Positions 22,508-33,493 of a DNA stretch of 64,000 nt are shown here, piece after piece. Both the position numbers and the translations under genes were made by a program. The DNA comes from Cordia subcordata (taxonomy: Eukaryota; Streptophyta; Magnoliopsida; Boraginales; Cordiaceae): NCBI GenBank assembly GCA_028554755.1, contig JAPTOF010000014.1:2356001-2420000 (forward strand), read 5' to 3'. The notes beneath the pieces were generated by a model. That model searched no databases, was not told where the DNA came from, and saw only the letters and a program-made list of their open reading frames with translations. Numbering within the stretch: position 1 is the first letter of the stretch; each line of letters opens with the position of its first letter.

Positions 22508-24286
22508 TGATGAGTTGTGATCTGGTGTGTGTTTGCATTGCCATTTACTTATATTTTAGAGGTGTTGAATGCTTATAATGATGCACTAGTGTAGTACTCT
22601 TGATAGGAATTGGCTTAAGCGTAAACAACTATGCATAGCGAGTTTAAGAGATAAAATGCTACACTAATAGCTTATTTTCAATGATTCAGGTGACTTTGGG
22701 TTAAGATAAAAATTGAACAATGAAAGGTGATGAAGATAGGACATGCACGGGTCTAAGGGAGAAGACTAAAGGCCGAAATGACGAAAAATTGGATGAAGGA
22801 AGTCAGCCGGACGCTAAGGAAGAATAGCCGGTCGACCGGCCACTCCAGAGAACTTCGTCGAAAAGCCGGACAACCCCCCTTCAAGAGCCGGTCGACCGGC
22901 TAGGTTGACCGGCCACTCCAGAGAGCCCTTGAAGAAAGCCGGTCGAGTACTCCAGAGGCCGGTCGACCTAGCCGGTCGACCGGCTATGCGCGAATTTATA
23001 AATAAAGCTCGATGCGGAGCAGAAAACAAAGAGTTTTTACACACACTTCACACCTATTCTCACACACACTTAACCCTATTCCCTAGCCGCCTCACACACC
23101 CTTTTTCACATACTTTTCACGAAGAACCAAGCTTCGTTGGAGGATTCAAACGCTTTGGAATCGAGATTGTTTACAAGCGGAGTTCTAAAATCGCTAGGAT
23201 GTAAGGGGAGTTTCGTTATATCTCTTTCATTCTATTTTCTATTATGTCTGAGTAGGCTTGTATAGGGTGATTAAACTTATGTAATGGGTTAATTTTATAC
23301 TCTTATGATATGGGATATGATGGCTGAATATATATATATATATGTTTTGATTTGTTTTGTTTAATTGGGTGTTCTTTCATTCATGTCTATGTGTTTGATA
23401 AAATACCTAGATGAGTACATATATATTAATTGAAGTTTGTTTGTTACTAAACACATCTAATCCATGCTGACGCATGTCTATGTGTTTATACATGGATGTT
23501 ATGAAGTGGGTAGTGCTTTTATTCATGTCTATATGCGTATTTGCATGCCTAGTAACAAGCATAATTTCAATATCACATGTGTATGAATGTTAGTCAAATC
23601 CTGCTGTAGTGATCTTAGAATGACGGAGTATAATTTAGGGCTAATCTAGGTCGAGTTTCCTTTGGCTTTAAATCGAGCCAATAGGTTTCAGGATAGATTT
23701 AGTCGACCTTAGCAACACTAGGTCTTGGCTTTAAACCCAGCCAACGGTTTAGGTACTAGGGTGGGTTCATTCTAAGCCACCTAGGAAGTTAGTTAGTCCC
23801 TCTTGAGGCCCTAGGTCATAAGGACCACGCCGTAGCTCTAGGAGACGTCGCCTAGGGACGGACCCGCACCGAGTCCTAGGGGGAAATCAGGACACTAACT
23901 AACAACCTAGTTAAGAGCACTTTTGATAGTTAGCCATCATCCCTTAATCCTATAGCATTTGAGTATGGAGTTACCCATTCATAAGTCCAAGTCACCCTAA
24001 TCCCTTTCCAATTGTTAGTTTCTTCTTAATCAACTCGTCCCTTTTTGTTTTTATTCATAGTTTAGTTTTCTTTCATTTACTTAGAGCTCCCGATAATCCA
24101 AACCTTCACAAGAAAAAGTACACTTAGTTTAGATCTTTCTTTTTAGCTCTTTTAGGACACTAAGCATAGGATACATTCACGATATTCACACCTCCCTGTG
24201 GTTCGACACCCGCACTCGTAAACACTGTATTGCACGATCCGTATGCTTGCGGGTCTTTTAAAACTTGCACTCGTAAGAAGACATCA
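22508..24286 (+). repeat. 5' LTR of element A
   Basis: U3 has GGTCGACC at 22830-22837, 22890-22897, 22961-22968 and 22974-22981, then TATAAATA at 22997-23004. R/U5 contains twin hairpins at 23662-23681 and 23725-23744 and the strongly conserved block at 23810-23880. It ends ACATCA at 24286. Confidence 0.95.
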
Positions 24287-24292
24287 AGTTTT

Positions 24293-24310
24293 TGGTGCCG
24301 TTGCCGGGGA
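24293..24310 (+). other. Primer binding site of element A (tRNA-Asp type)
   Basis: TGGTGCCGTTGCCGGGGA differs by one base from the complement of the plant tRNA-Asp 3' end. It lies six bases after the LTR, as in Athila-type elements. Confidence 0.85.
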
Positions 24311-24661
24311 GGCATGGTGATTTGCATTCGGTGCTTGTGTGTTTTGATAGTTGTTTTTCTTGCTTTTTCTTTATAGTTTGTTTAGTTTTTACTTATTTCG
24401 TTTACTGCTTATATTATCTTGTTTTAGTTCTCTTTGTTAGTTTAATTCGGCTTTTGACATTACTTTTTTTTAGTAGACTTTTTAGGATTGTGGATTATTT
24501 GCTGTAGTTTAGGAATACCAAGTGTTTGGGGTTGAAGTGGCGGAGTTAGGATAGTTTGTGCATGCTTGGTAGGAGATCCCTTAAGAATCCCTAATTCCTC
24601 TTAATCCCGAACCGAAAGAATCACTAGACGTTTCAGGAATTTAGGAGATCTTCCTGAGGAG
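24311..24661 (+). other. Leader of element A
   Basis: T-rich leader between primer site and gag. In B and F the gag frame opens about 100 bases earlier than ATG 24662 at a Met-Cys-Met-Leu-Gly-Arg-Arg start. In A the matching Met-Leu-Gly-Arg-Arg is at about 24562 and is followed by TAA within ten codons, so A's Gag would have to start later. Confidence 0.6.
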
Positions 24662-26109
24662 ATGGCCGATCCCAATCATCCTCATAATCCACCCAATCCC
24701 CCAATGAATCCCATTCCACCTCATGAGCACATTGGGCATCAAGCCCAAGCTCATTTTAGACAGGAACCCCGTAGACCAGGTCCACCTTTAGATGAGGAAC
24801 CCATTCTTAGGCAATTCTTTCTCCCCGAAACATTTGAGCCTAATTCGGCTATTCAAATTCTAGGTTTGGGGGGTACGAACTTCGAGATAAAGCCTAATAT
24901 GTTGGCTATGCTTCCCTCCTTTTACGGGAGAAGCAATGAGAGTCCTCTTGATCACATTACTGATTTTGTTGAAATGAGTTCCACTCTCCATGTTCCCAAT
25001 GTCTCCCAAGAGGTCATACGTCTAAGATTGTTTCCCTTCTCTCTTAAGGATAAGGCTAGGACTTGGTTGCACTCCTTACCTAATGGGTGCATTACTACAT
25101 GGGCTGAGCTTCAATCTAAATTCTTCCAGAAATTTTATCCCATGGCCAAGACAAATTAACTTAGGATCGCCATCATGACTTTTTCCCAAAGATGAGTTAG
25201 AATCTTTTCATGAAGCTTGGGAGAGGTTCAAAGATCTTCTTAGACAATGTCCACACCATGGGTACGGCAATCATGACCTAATGCAATACTTCTTTCGAGG
25301 TTTAAACGAACAAAATAGGATGATGGTCAATGCCGCCTCGGTGGTGGTTTCTATCTTTAAGACCAATCGAGGCATGGGAGAAAATAGAAATGATGGTTGA
25401 GAATTCATTTCAAAATTTTGCAATGGAAAGATCTAGTCGAGGGTAACAAGAGAAGTGTTAGTGAGGTTGGAATTTCTTCAGACTTACCCTCTAAGGTTGA
25501 GGCGTTAACAAATAAACTAGATCAATTCATCTCTTTGTCCATTTCATCTCAGAGTCCTAGGACTAGTTCTTTAAGTTCTTCCTCCGCCCCCTTAGTTGTT
25601 GAAGTTTGTGCATTATGCTCTGAGTCATCTCAGGAGACCCTAGCTTGCCCTTTAGCACCCCAATTTCCTGAATTCATGAAAGAGCAAGTGTGTGCCACAC
25701 AAGGTTATTCTCGTGAGTATAATCCATACTCAAACACGTATAATCCGGGTTGGAGGGACAATCCGAAATTTTCCTGGAAACAAGGACAGCATGAGTCTAG
25801 TTCACATCCTCAAGTTCCACCTCAGCAGCGACCCCATCCGCAATATCCCCCAGGTTTCTATCAAGTCAATCAACCCCGTCTCACTAGTGCTCCTCAACCT
25901 CAAGTTTTACTTGCTCCCTCTAGTAGCCAGCCTCCTAGTAATGACATGATGAAGATAATGCAATTTATTCAGAATCAGCAACAGGCATTGGCTAGCCAAC
26001 AACAGGAATTGGCAGAAATAGGCAGCAAATGGCCAGGTTTGAGGCACAGTTAGGACAGATTGCTAGTCAATTGAGCACTAGAGACCATGGGAAATTGCCT
26101 TCTTAGCCG
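24662..26109 (+). pseudogene. Gag of element A, frameshifted
   Basis: Capsid/nucleocapsid polyprotein. Open from ATG 24662 to TAA at 25157-25159, with a Pro/Asn/His-rich N-terminus and a capsid core (NMLAMLPSFYGRSNESPLDH..., RLFPFSLKDKARTWLHSLP). Frameshifts follow near 25190 and 25340-25430; the frame then runs to 26053. The zinc knuckle near 25606-25650 has pattern C-x2-C-x4-[Q]-x4-C: the His of CCHC is Gln (codon CAG), whereas F and B keep His. Downstream is a Gln/Pro-rich tail with a QQQALASQQQ run. The protein would package element RNA; this copy cannot make it in one piece. Confidence 0.88.
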
Positions 26110-28960
26110 GAAGTAAACCCTAGAGTCCAATCTTGTTCCTCCACTGACACCACTTACCCTTCTCAGGCTCAAGCTAAAGCTGTCACCATTCTTAGGAGCG
26201 GTCGAGTAGTGGATAATAGGGTAGGAATTGACTCTGCAATGTCTGCACCTAGTGGTCCTTTCGAGTCTAGAGCACAACATGGTAACCTTGTTGGGGGAAA
26301 TTCTAGAAAGAGTCCTGTTGAGAGAAATGAGACCGTTAGAGATCAGGGAGAGATTAGTACTTCCCGACCACATAGAGAGGGAAAAGAACCTATGGATAAC
26401 TCCCATGCATCTAGAGACATAGAGCTTAGAGTTCCTTTTCCATCCGCTTTAGAGAGACCTACATCTAGTGAGGATTCTAGGTTTTTCAAGATTTTAGAGC
26501 ATCTCAAAGATCTTTAGGTCAATCTTCCTTTGATAGATGCGATCATTTCCATCCCATCTTACTCTAAGTTCTTTAAGGATCTTTGTACAAGGAAACGTAG
26601 ATCATCGACCATTCCTAAGAAGGTGAGGCTTACGGAGAAGGTGAGTAGTATTTGTACTTCGGGCCTTCCGCCCAAGATGAGTGACCCCGGAGCTTTCACC
26701 ATTCCTTGTAGGATCCGTGAGACGCAAATTGATCACGCCTTGTTAGATTTAGGATCTAGTGTGAATCTTATTCCCTATTCTATCTATCAGCAGTTAGGCC
26801 TAGATGAGTTGTCTCCCACGTATGTTACTCTTCAGCTAGCTGATAGATCTGAGCGTAGACCTAAGGGTGTGATAGAGGACGTTATGGTTCAGGTAGGTGA
26901 GTTCGTGTACGCTGTTGACTTCATAGTGTTAGATATGGATTCGGGACACGACTCTAGACATTCTACACCCATTCTTTTAGGTCGCCCCTTCCTTGCCACC
27001 GCAGATGCCATTATCTATTGTAGGTCGGGGATATTAGAGATGAAATTTGGGAATTTGAAATCCACTATGAAGGTTGCAGAGGCGGTGAATAGAGCTAGTA
27101 TAGGAGAGGAGGATGGAGAAGAATGCTTTAAAGTAGATGTGATTGATTCTTGCATTGAGGATTTCATAGAGATGACTATGACTGATGGAGATGATTTGAG
27201 GAAATTTGAGGAATTGATTTCTAGCTTTGATTTGGAGACCTTAGAAAAGAAATGTGTAGCTTTTACTTCCTTAATTGAGAGCTGTTTGATTAAGAAGTCA
27301 CTCAAGGTTAATTCTTCTACTCCCATTTCTAGTGATGAACGCATTGATGATGCTGAGGTTAATTCCTCCTTGGTTGAGCCCAGCCTTTCTTTAGAGCTCA
27401 AACCCCTTCCGGATCATCTGAAGTATGCATTCCTAGGCTCTAGTGAGACTCTTCCGGTTATCATAGCTTCCGATCTTTCTAGTGAGAATGAGAAGCGTCT
27501 CTTAGAGGTCCTTAGGAAACATAGGAAGGTAATAGGGTGGAAGATTGATGATTTACGAGGTATAGACCCCTCTATTTGTATGCATCGTATTCACCTTGAA
27601 GATGGAGCCATTCCTTCTAGGGAGATGCAAAGGAGGCTAAACCCACACATGAGCGAAGTAGTTAAGAAGGAGATCATTAAGCTTTTGGATGCAGCATTAT
27701 TTATCCGATCTCCGATAGTGAGTGGGTTAGCCTATCCAAGTTGTCCCTAAGAAGTCCGGGATCACAGCTTGTTGAGAATGAGAGAGGAGAGCTTATCCCT
27801 ACACGCATTCTACGGGATGGAGGGTCTCAGATTGATTATAGGAAGCTCAACTCCAAAACTAGGAAAGATCATTTCCCATTGCCTTTTCTAGACCAGATTT
27901 TAGATAGAGTAGCTGGGCACAGCTACTATTGTTTTCTAGATGGCTATTCGGGATATAACCAGATCTCTGTGTTTCCCGAGGACCAGAAAAGACCACCTTT
28001 ACTTGTCCCTATGGCACTTTTGCTTATAGGAGAATGCCCTTCGGTCTTTGTAATGCCCAATGACTTTTCAGAGATGCATGATGGCCATTTTTAGTGATAT
28101 GATTGAGAGACACTTAGAGATTTTTATGGATGATTTCTCAGTCTTTGAAGATAGCTTTGATGAGTGCTTGAATCATCTCTCTTTAGTCTTAGACCGATGT
28201 GTGGAGAAGAATTTAGTGTTAAGTTGGGAGAAATCCCACTTCATGGTGCAACGAGGGATAGTGCTGGGTCATGTTGTCTCATCTAATGGAATTCAAGTCG
28301 ACCCAGCTAAGGTTGAATTAATTGAGAAGTTGCTTGTCCCTAAGTGTGTCAAGGATGTTAGATCTTTTCTAGGACATGCAGGATTTTACCGTAGATTCAT
28401 TAAGGATTTTAGTCACGTTGCACGTCCTTTGTCTAGGCTCCTAGCACAAGATGTTCCTTTTGACTTTGACGATGAATGTGTTAGAGCTTTCAATAAGCTT
28501 AAATCCTTATTGTCTACATCCCCGATTATCCAACCACCTGACTATAGTCTCTCATTTGAGGTTATGTGTGATGCATCCGATTATGCAATAGGAGCTGTTT
28601 TAGGTCAAAGGAAGGATAAGTTGCCCCATGTTGTATACTATGCTAGCAAGACTCTTGATGAAGCACAAAAGAATTACACTACTATGGAAAAAGAGCTTCT
28701 AGCGATAGTCTTCTCTCTCGACAAGTTTAGGTCATACATCCTAGGATCCAGAGTAATTGTCTACACCGATCATGCGGCATTGAAGTATTTGTTGTCTAAG
28801 AAAGAATCTATGCCCCGCTTGATTAGGTGGATGCTCCTCTTTCAAGAGTTTGACTTAGAAATTCGGGATAAGAAGGGTAGAGAGAATTTAGTTACGGATC
28901 ATCTTTCCCGTCTTGTTAGCGAGTCTTCTAGTGATCCATCTCCTTTTCATGATTCATTCC
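26110..28960 (+). pseudogene. Protease, reverse transcriptase and RNase H of element A
   Basis: A Gag-Pol linker (26209-26517) ends at a TAG. The long frame 26530-27750 carries the aspartic protease: L-L-D-L-G-S-S with its catalytic Asp codon at 26746-26748, and the I-L-L-G-R-P-F motif. RT starts at about 27560. Frameshifts at about 27740 and 28030-28060 break it. RT continues in 28060-29133 with F-M-D-D at 28123-28134, the usual form in this branch, then RNase H ([25 protein letters not shown]) to about 28900. An in-frame TAG at 26517 and two or more frameshifts make it non-functional, though both the protease and RT catalytic Asp residues survive. Confidence 0.9.
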
Positions 28961-30267
28961 CTGATGAGCAATTATTTGCTATTTCTCATCACACACCTTG
29001 GTTCGCTCATATAGTTAATTATCTTGCCACAGGGCGTTTTCCATCTCATTGGGAGAAAAGAGAAAAAGATAGGTTCCTAGCACAAGTTTGGCATTTCTTT
29101 TGGGAGGACCCCTATATTTTTAATTTGTGTTAGGATAAAATGATTCGCCTGTGTGTGCCTGAGGAGGGGTTTGAGAGCGTGTTAAGCATGTGTCATGATG
29201 AGGGTGTGGGGTCATTTTAGTGGGAAGAAGATGCTGCGAAGGTCTTGCAAAGTGGATTATTTTGGCCTACTCTCTTTAGGGATGCCCAGGAATATTGCAA
29301 AAAGTGTTTTAGATGTCAACAATCCGGGTCCATCTCTAGGAGAAACATGATGCCTTTATCCCCTATTCTTCCTTGTGAGTTGTTCGATGTTTGGGGTATA
29401 GACTTCATGGGTCCATTTCCACCTTCCTTTGGATGTCAATACATTTTAGTGGCCGTTGATTATGTATCCAAATGGGTTGAGGCTATTCCTACACGCACTA
29501 ATGACCATAGGGTAGTGGTTAAGTTTATTAAAGAGAACATTTTCTCTAGATTTGGAGTCCCTAGAGTCTTAATTAGTGATGGGGGTTTGCATTTTTGCCA
29601 TAGGACTTTAGAGGCCTTGTTGAGGAAATATTCAGTCACCCATAAAGTAGCCACTCTTTATCACCCGCAGACGAGTGGACAAGTAGAGGTGTCCAATAGA
29701 GAGATCAAACACATTCTAGAGAAAACGGTTAGGCCTGATAGAAAAGATTGGTCTATTAGATTAAATGATGCTTTGTGGGCCTACCGTACCGCCTTTAAGA
29801 CTCCTATTGGTATGTCTCCGTATAGATTGGTATTTGGTAAAGCTTGTCACTTGCCGGTTGAACTTGAGCATAGAGCGTATTGGGCAATCAAAGCCCTAAA
29901 TTTTGACTTGGCAAAAGCGGGTGAGAAAAGGAGGCTAGACCTAGCAGAACTGGAAGAGCTTAGATTCGAGGCATATGAGAACGCTAAACTATATAAGGAT
30001 AGGATGAAGAGAATCCATGATAAACACGTTATTAAGAAATCATTCTCTTCTCTTGATAAAGTTTGGTTGTTTAACTCACGACTGAAGCTTTTTCCAGGTA
30101 AGCTTAAGACGAGATGGGATGGTCCATATGAGGTGATGATTGCCTATCATTCAGGAGCAGTCAAGATTAAAGACTTAAAGGATGGCCGAGAGTTGACGGT
30201 AAATGGGCAACGCCTGAAGCACGCTTATGATCCGAGCATGGCTCGTGTGGAGGTTTTAAAGCTTTAG
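28961..30267 (+). pseudogene. Integrase of element A
   Basis: The linker and start of the zinc finger end at TAG 29131-29133; the CHDEG part near 29190 is shifted and interrupted. The core is open from 29245 to the TAG at 30265-30267. The D,D35E triad is visible: Asp 29401-29403 (G-I-D-F-M-G), Asp 29578-29580 (I-S-D-G-G) and Glu 29686-29688 (Q-V-E-V), with 35 residues between the last two. A C-terminal domain with [19 protein letters not shown] follows. The catalytic core is intact, but the N-terminal zinc finger is broken, so a normal polyprotein cannot be made. Confidence 0.9.
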
Positions 30268-31704
30268 GATCCCGCAGATGGAAGTTGAAGATGAGCTGGT
30301 ATTTGCCTGGCTGACGGCTTGGTGGTTAGCGCTACTAGGAGGCAACCTAGGTTCAATTCTATAGTCTTGCATTTGTTTGACTTTTGTTTCTTTTTATTTT
30401 CTTTCTTTTATCTTTCTTGCACCCAACTTAGAGTGTTGAATCCTAATCCTTTGTCCCGTAAGATACACCACTGCTTCTTATTGCACATGCCAATGCAAGT
30501 ATGCATAGGCAATGCTACTAATCTTGTTTTCTTTGTGAGTGTTTATGAATTGTGAGTCACAGATTAGCAGTATGGTGAGATGACGTTGGCATGGAAAGCT
30601 TTGAAGAAAATGCAAGGTTGTATCTATCCTTTCTCCACTTGTTCCCTGCTCGCACCCTATCCCCACCACCCTTACTTGTTTTGTAATGATAACTTGCTTG
30701 TTTTTGTTGTGCTTTGTTCTATTTGCTTGAGGACAAGCAAAGTTTAGGTTTGGGGTGTGGGAGTTTAGTTTTCTTTCTTGTTATATTTTACTTAGGGTAG
30801 ATTGCATCATGCGTTTAAATGGTGAAAATTTTTCAATTTTGAAAATTTTTCAATTTTGATGCATATAGAGTCATTTATTTCTTTGTTGATCATTGTGTTG
30901 GCTTTTGTGATTGACTATATTGATTTATTAAGATGAGAGACATTGTGGGGGAATAAATAGAGTGGTTTGAAAACTAAGTCTTGGAGGAGATGCCCTTAAA
31001 AGTTGTAGGGAGTGAGAACCTTAAAAGAATAACCCTTGTAGCCACCCCATAGCTTGGTAGGAAAGAGTGTTGAAAAAGGGTTATTGATGTGAGTGCCCCG
31101 TCTTTGATTGGTTCTTGTTGATATGCTTAAGCCTTTCTTTTTCTTCCTTTTCGAGAATTCAATACAATGAAAAAGAAAAAAAATGATTGAAAAAAAAAAG
31201 AGGCAAAAAGGTGCAAAATTCTATGAATGAAGTAAAAAAAGAGGAAAAGCCAAAAGCACCTAAAAGTTAGTGAATAAGTGCATAAGTGACACAATGTCAA
31301 CTTAGCACAAGTTATCATCTTTGCAAGCATGTGAATAAGGCTTATAAAAAGCCACTGTGTTTGTATATTCTCTCTTTTTTATCCTTGAGGCTTGGTGCAT
31401 GTTAGGGAGACCATGTCAATTGAGGGAGCACGAAATACCAATATCTCGAGTGCGTGAGTTAGAATCCTAGGCTTGCGGTGGATTGGCTACTTGGGAAATT
31501 CCCATGAGGAACGAGACCTCTTATGAGTAGAGGGAAGATTCAAAGAGGCTTAGGGATCTCTTCACAATAGGAATGCCCTTTCATGTTTCTCAAACTAATG
31601 CTGATAGCGAGTCAGTCCTTCAGGCAATCCATTGTATCAGCTTTAGAAATAAGATTTAAGATTAGGCTTGCTTGAGGACAAACAAGGAGAAGGTTTGGGG
31701 GTGT
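30268..31704 (+). other. 3' untranslated region of element A with two purine-tract modules
   Basis: 1.4 kb without a supported gene. A hairpin plus purine module (TTGCTTG-AGGA-CAAGCAA, then GTTTGGGGTGTGGG) occurs at 30722-30763 and again at 31669-31704 next to the 3' LTR. The second is the likely polypurine tract; the first is an internal copy of the same design about 950 bases upstream. Confidence 0.75.
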
Positions 31705-33488
31705 TGATGAGTTGTGATCTGGTGTGTGTTTGCGTTGCCATTTACTTATATTTTAGAGGTGTTGAATGCTTATAATGATGCACTAGTGTAGTACTCTTGA
31801 TAGGAATTGGCTTAAGCGTAAACAACTATGCATAGCGAGTTTAAGAGATAAAATGCTACACTAATAGCTTATTTTCAATGATTCAGGTGACTTTGGGTTA
31901 AGATAAAAATTGAACAATGAAAGGTGATGAAGATAGGACATGCATGGGTTTAAGGGAGAAGACTAAAGGCCGAAATGACAAAAAATTGGATGAAGGAAGT
32001 CAGCCAGACGCTAAGGAAGAATAGCCGGTCGACCGACTAGGTCGACCGGCCACTCCAGAGAACTTCGTCGAAAAGCCAGACGACCCCTCTTCAAGAGCCG
32101 GTCGACCGGCTAGGTCGACCGGCTACTCCAGAGAGCCCTTGAAGAAAGCTGGTCGAGTACTCCAGAGGCCGGTCGACCGGCTATGCGCGAATTTATAAAT
32201 AAAGCTCGATGCGGAGCAGAAAACAGAGAGTTTTTACACACACTTCACACCTATTCTCACACACACTTAACCCTATTCCCTAGCCACCTCACACACCCTT
32301 TTTCACATACTTTTCACGAAGAACCAAGCTTCGTTGGAGGATTCAAACGCTTTGGAATCGAGATTGTTTACAAGCTGTGTTCTAAAATCGCTAGGATGAA
32401 AGGGGAGTTTCGTTATATCTCTTTCATTCTATTTTCTATTATGTCTGAGTAGGCTTGTATAGGGTGATTAAACTTATGTAATGGGTTAATTTTATACTCT
32501 TATGATATGGGATATGATGACTGAATATATATATATATATATGTTTTGATTTGTTTTGTTTAATTGGGTGTTCTTTCATTCATGTCCATGTGTTTGATAA
32601 AATACCTAGATGAGTACATATATATTAATTGAAGTTTGTTTGTTACTAAACACATCTAATCCATGCTGTACTCATGTCTATGTGTTTATACATGGATGTT
32701 ATGAAGTGGGTAGTGCTTTTATTCATGTCTATATGCGTATTTGCATGCCTAGTAACAAGCATAATTTCAATATCACATGTGCATGAATGTTAGTCAAATC
32801 CAGCTATAGTGATCTTCAAATGACGGAGTATAATTTAGGGCTAATCTAGGTCGAGTTTCCTTTGGCTTTAAATCCAGCCAATAGGTTTCAGGATAGATTT
32901 AGTCGACCTTAGCAACACTAGGTCTTGGCTTTAAACCCAGCCAACAGTTTAGGTACTAGGGTAGGTTCATTCTAAGCCACCTAGGAAGTTAGTTAGTCCC
33001 TCTTGAGGCCCTAGGTCATAAGGACCACGCCGTAGCTCTAGGAGACGTCGCCTAGGGACGGACCCGCATCGAGTCCTAGGGGGAAATCAGGACACTAACT
33101 AACAACCTAGTTAAGAGCACTTTTGATAGTTAGCCATCATCCCTTAATCCCATAGCATTTGAGTATGGAGTTGCCCATTCATAAGTCCAAGTCACCCTAA
33201 TCCCTTTCCAATTGTTAGTTTCTTCTTAATCAACCTGCGTCCCTTTTTGTTTTTATTCATAGTTTAGTTTTCTTTCATTTACTTAGAGCTCCCGACAATC
33301 CAAACCTTCACAAGAAAAAGTACACTTAGTTTAGATCTTTATTTTTAGCTCTTTTAGGACACCAAGCATAGGATACATTCACGATATTCACGCCTCCCTG
33401 TGGTTCGACACCCGCACTCGTAAACACTGTATTGCACGATCCGTACGCTTGCGGGTCTTTTAAAACTTGCACTCGTAAGAAGACATCA
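31705..33488 (+). repeat. 3' LTR of element A
   Basis: Sister of 22508-24286. It differs mainly by transitions and by two indels inside the GGTCGACC cluster (32020-32185). TATAAATA is at 32194-32201. Followed by target duplication GAATG at 33489-33493 and then by reverse-strand pol of B. Confidence 0.95.
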
Positions 33489-33493
33489 GAATG

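Larger units (their letters stand above)
22508..33488 (+). mobile_element. Ty3/gypsy Athila-like element A, full length, nested in B
   Basis: LTRs of 1779 and 1784 bases, TGATGA...ACATCA, enclose primer site, gag-pol and a 1.4-kb 3' UTR; total 10,981 bases. Exact target duplication GAATG at 22503-22507 and 33489-33493. The LTRs are close: in the first ~310 bases I see five differences, all transitions. It is therefore fairly young, yet its gag-pol is broken at several sites. Confidence 0.95.

Noticed and set aside
22814..23204. Frames with repeated A-G-R-P-A residues on the reverse strand of the A LTR, and an overlapping forward frame
   Set aside because: The repeat comes from the GGTCGACC palindromes in U3, not from a protein-coding gene; the sister LTR does not keep the frame.
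24292..24507. Small frame over the primer site and leader of A
   Set aside because: It starts within the LTR/primer-site junction, is T-rich and hydrophobic by composition, and has no match in the leaders of B and F beyond shared nucleotides.
28123..28134. F-M-D-D instead of Y-x-D-D in gypsy RT as a novelty
   Set aside because: Phe at this position is normal for this gypsy branch; the Asp pair is what matters.
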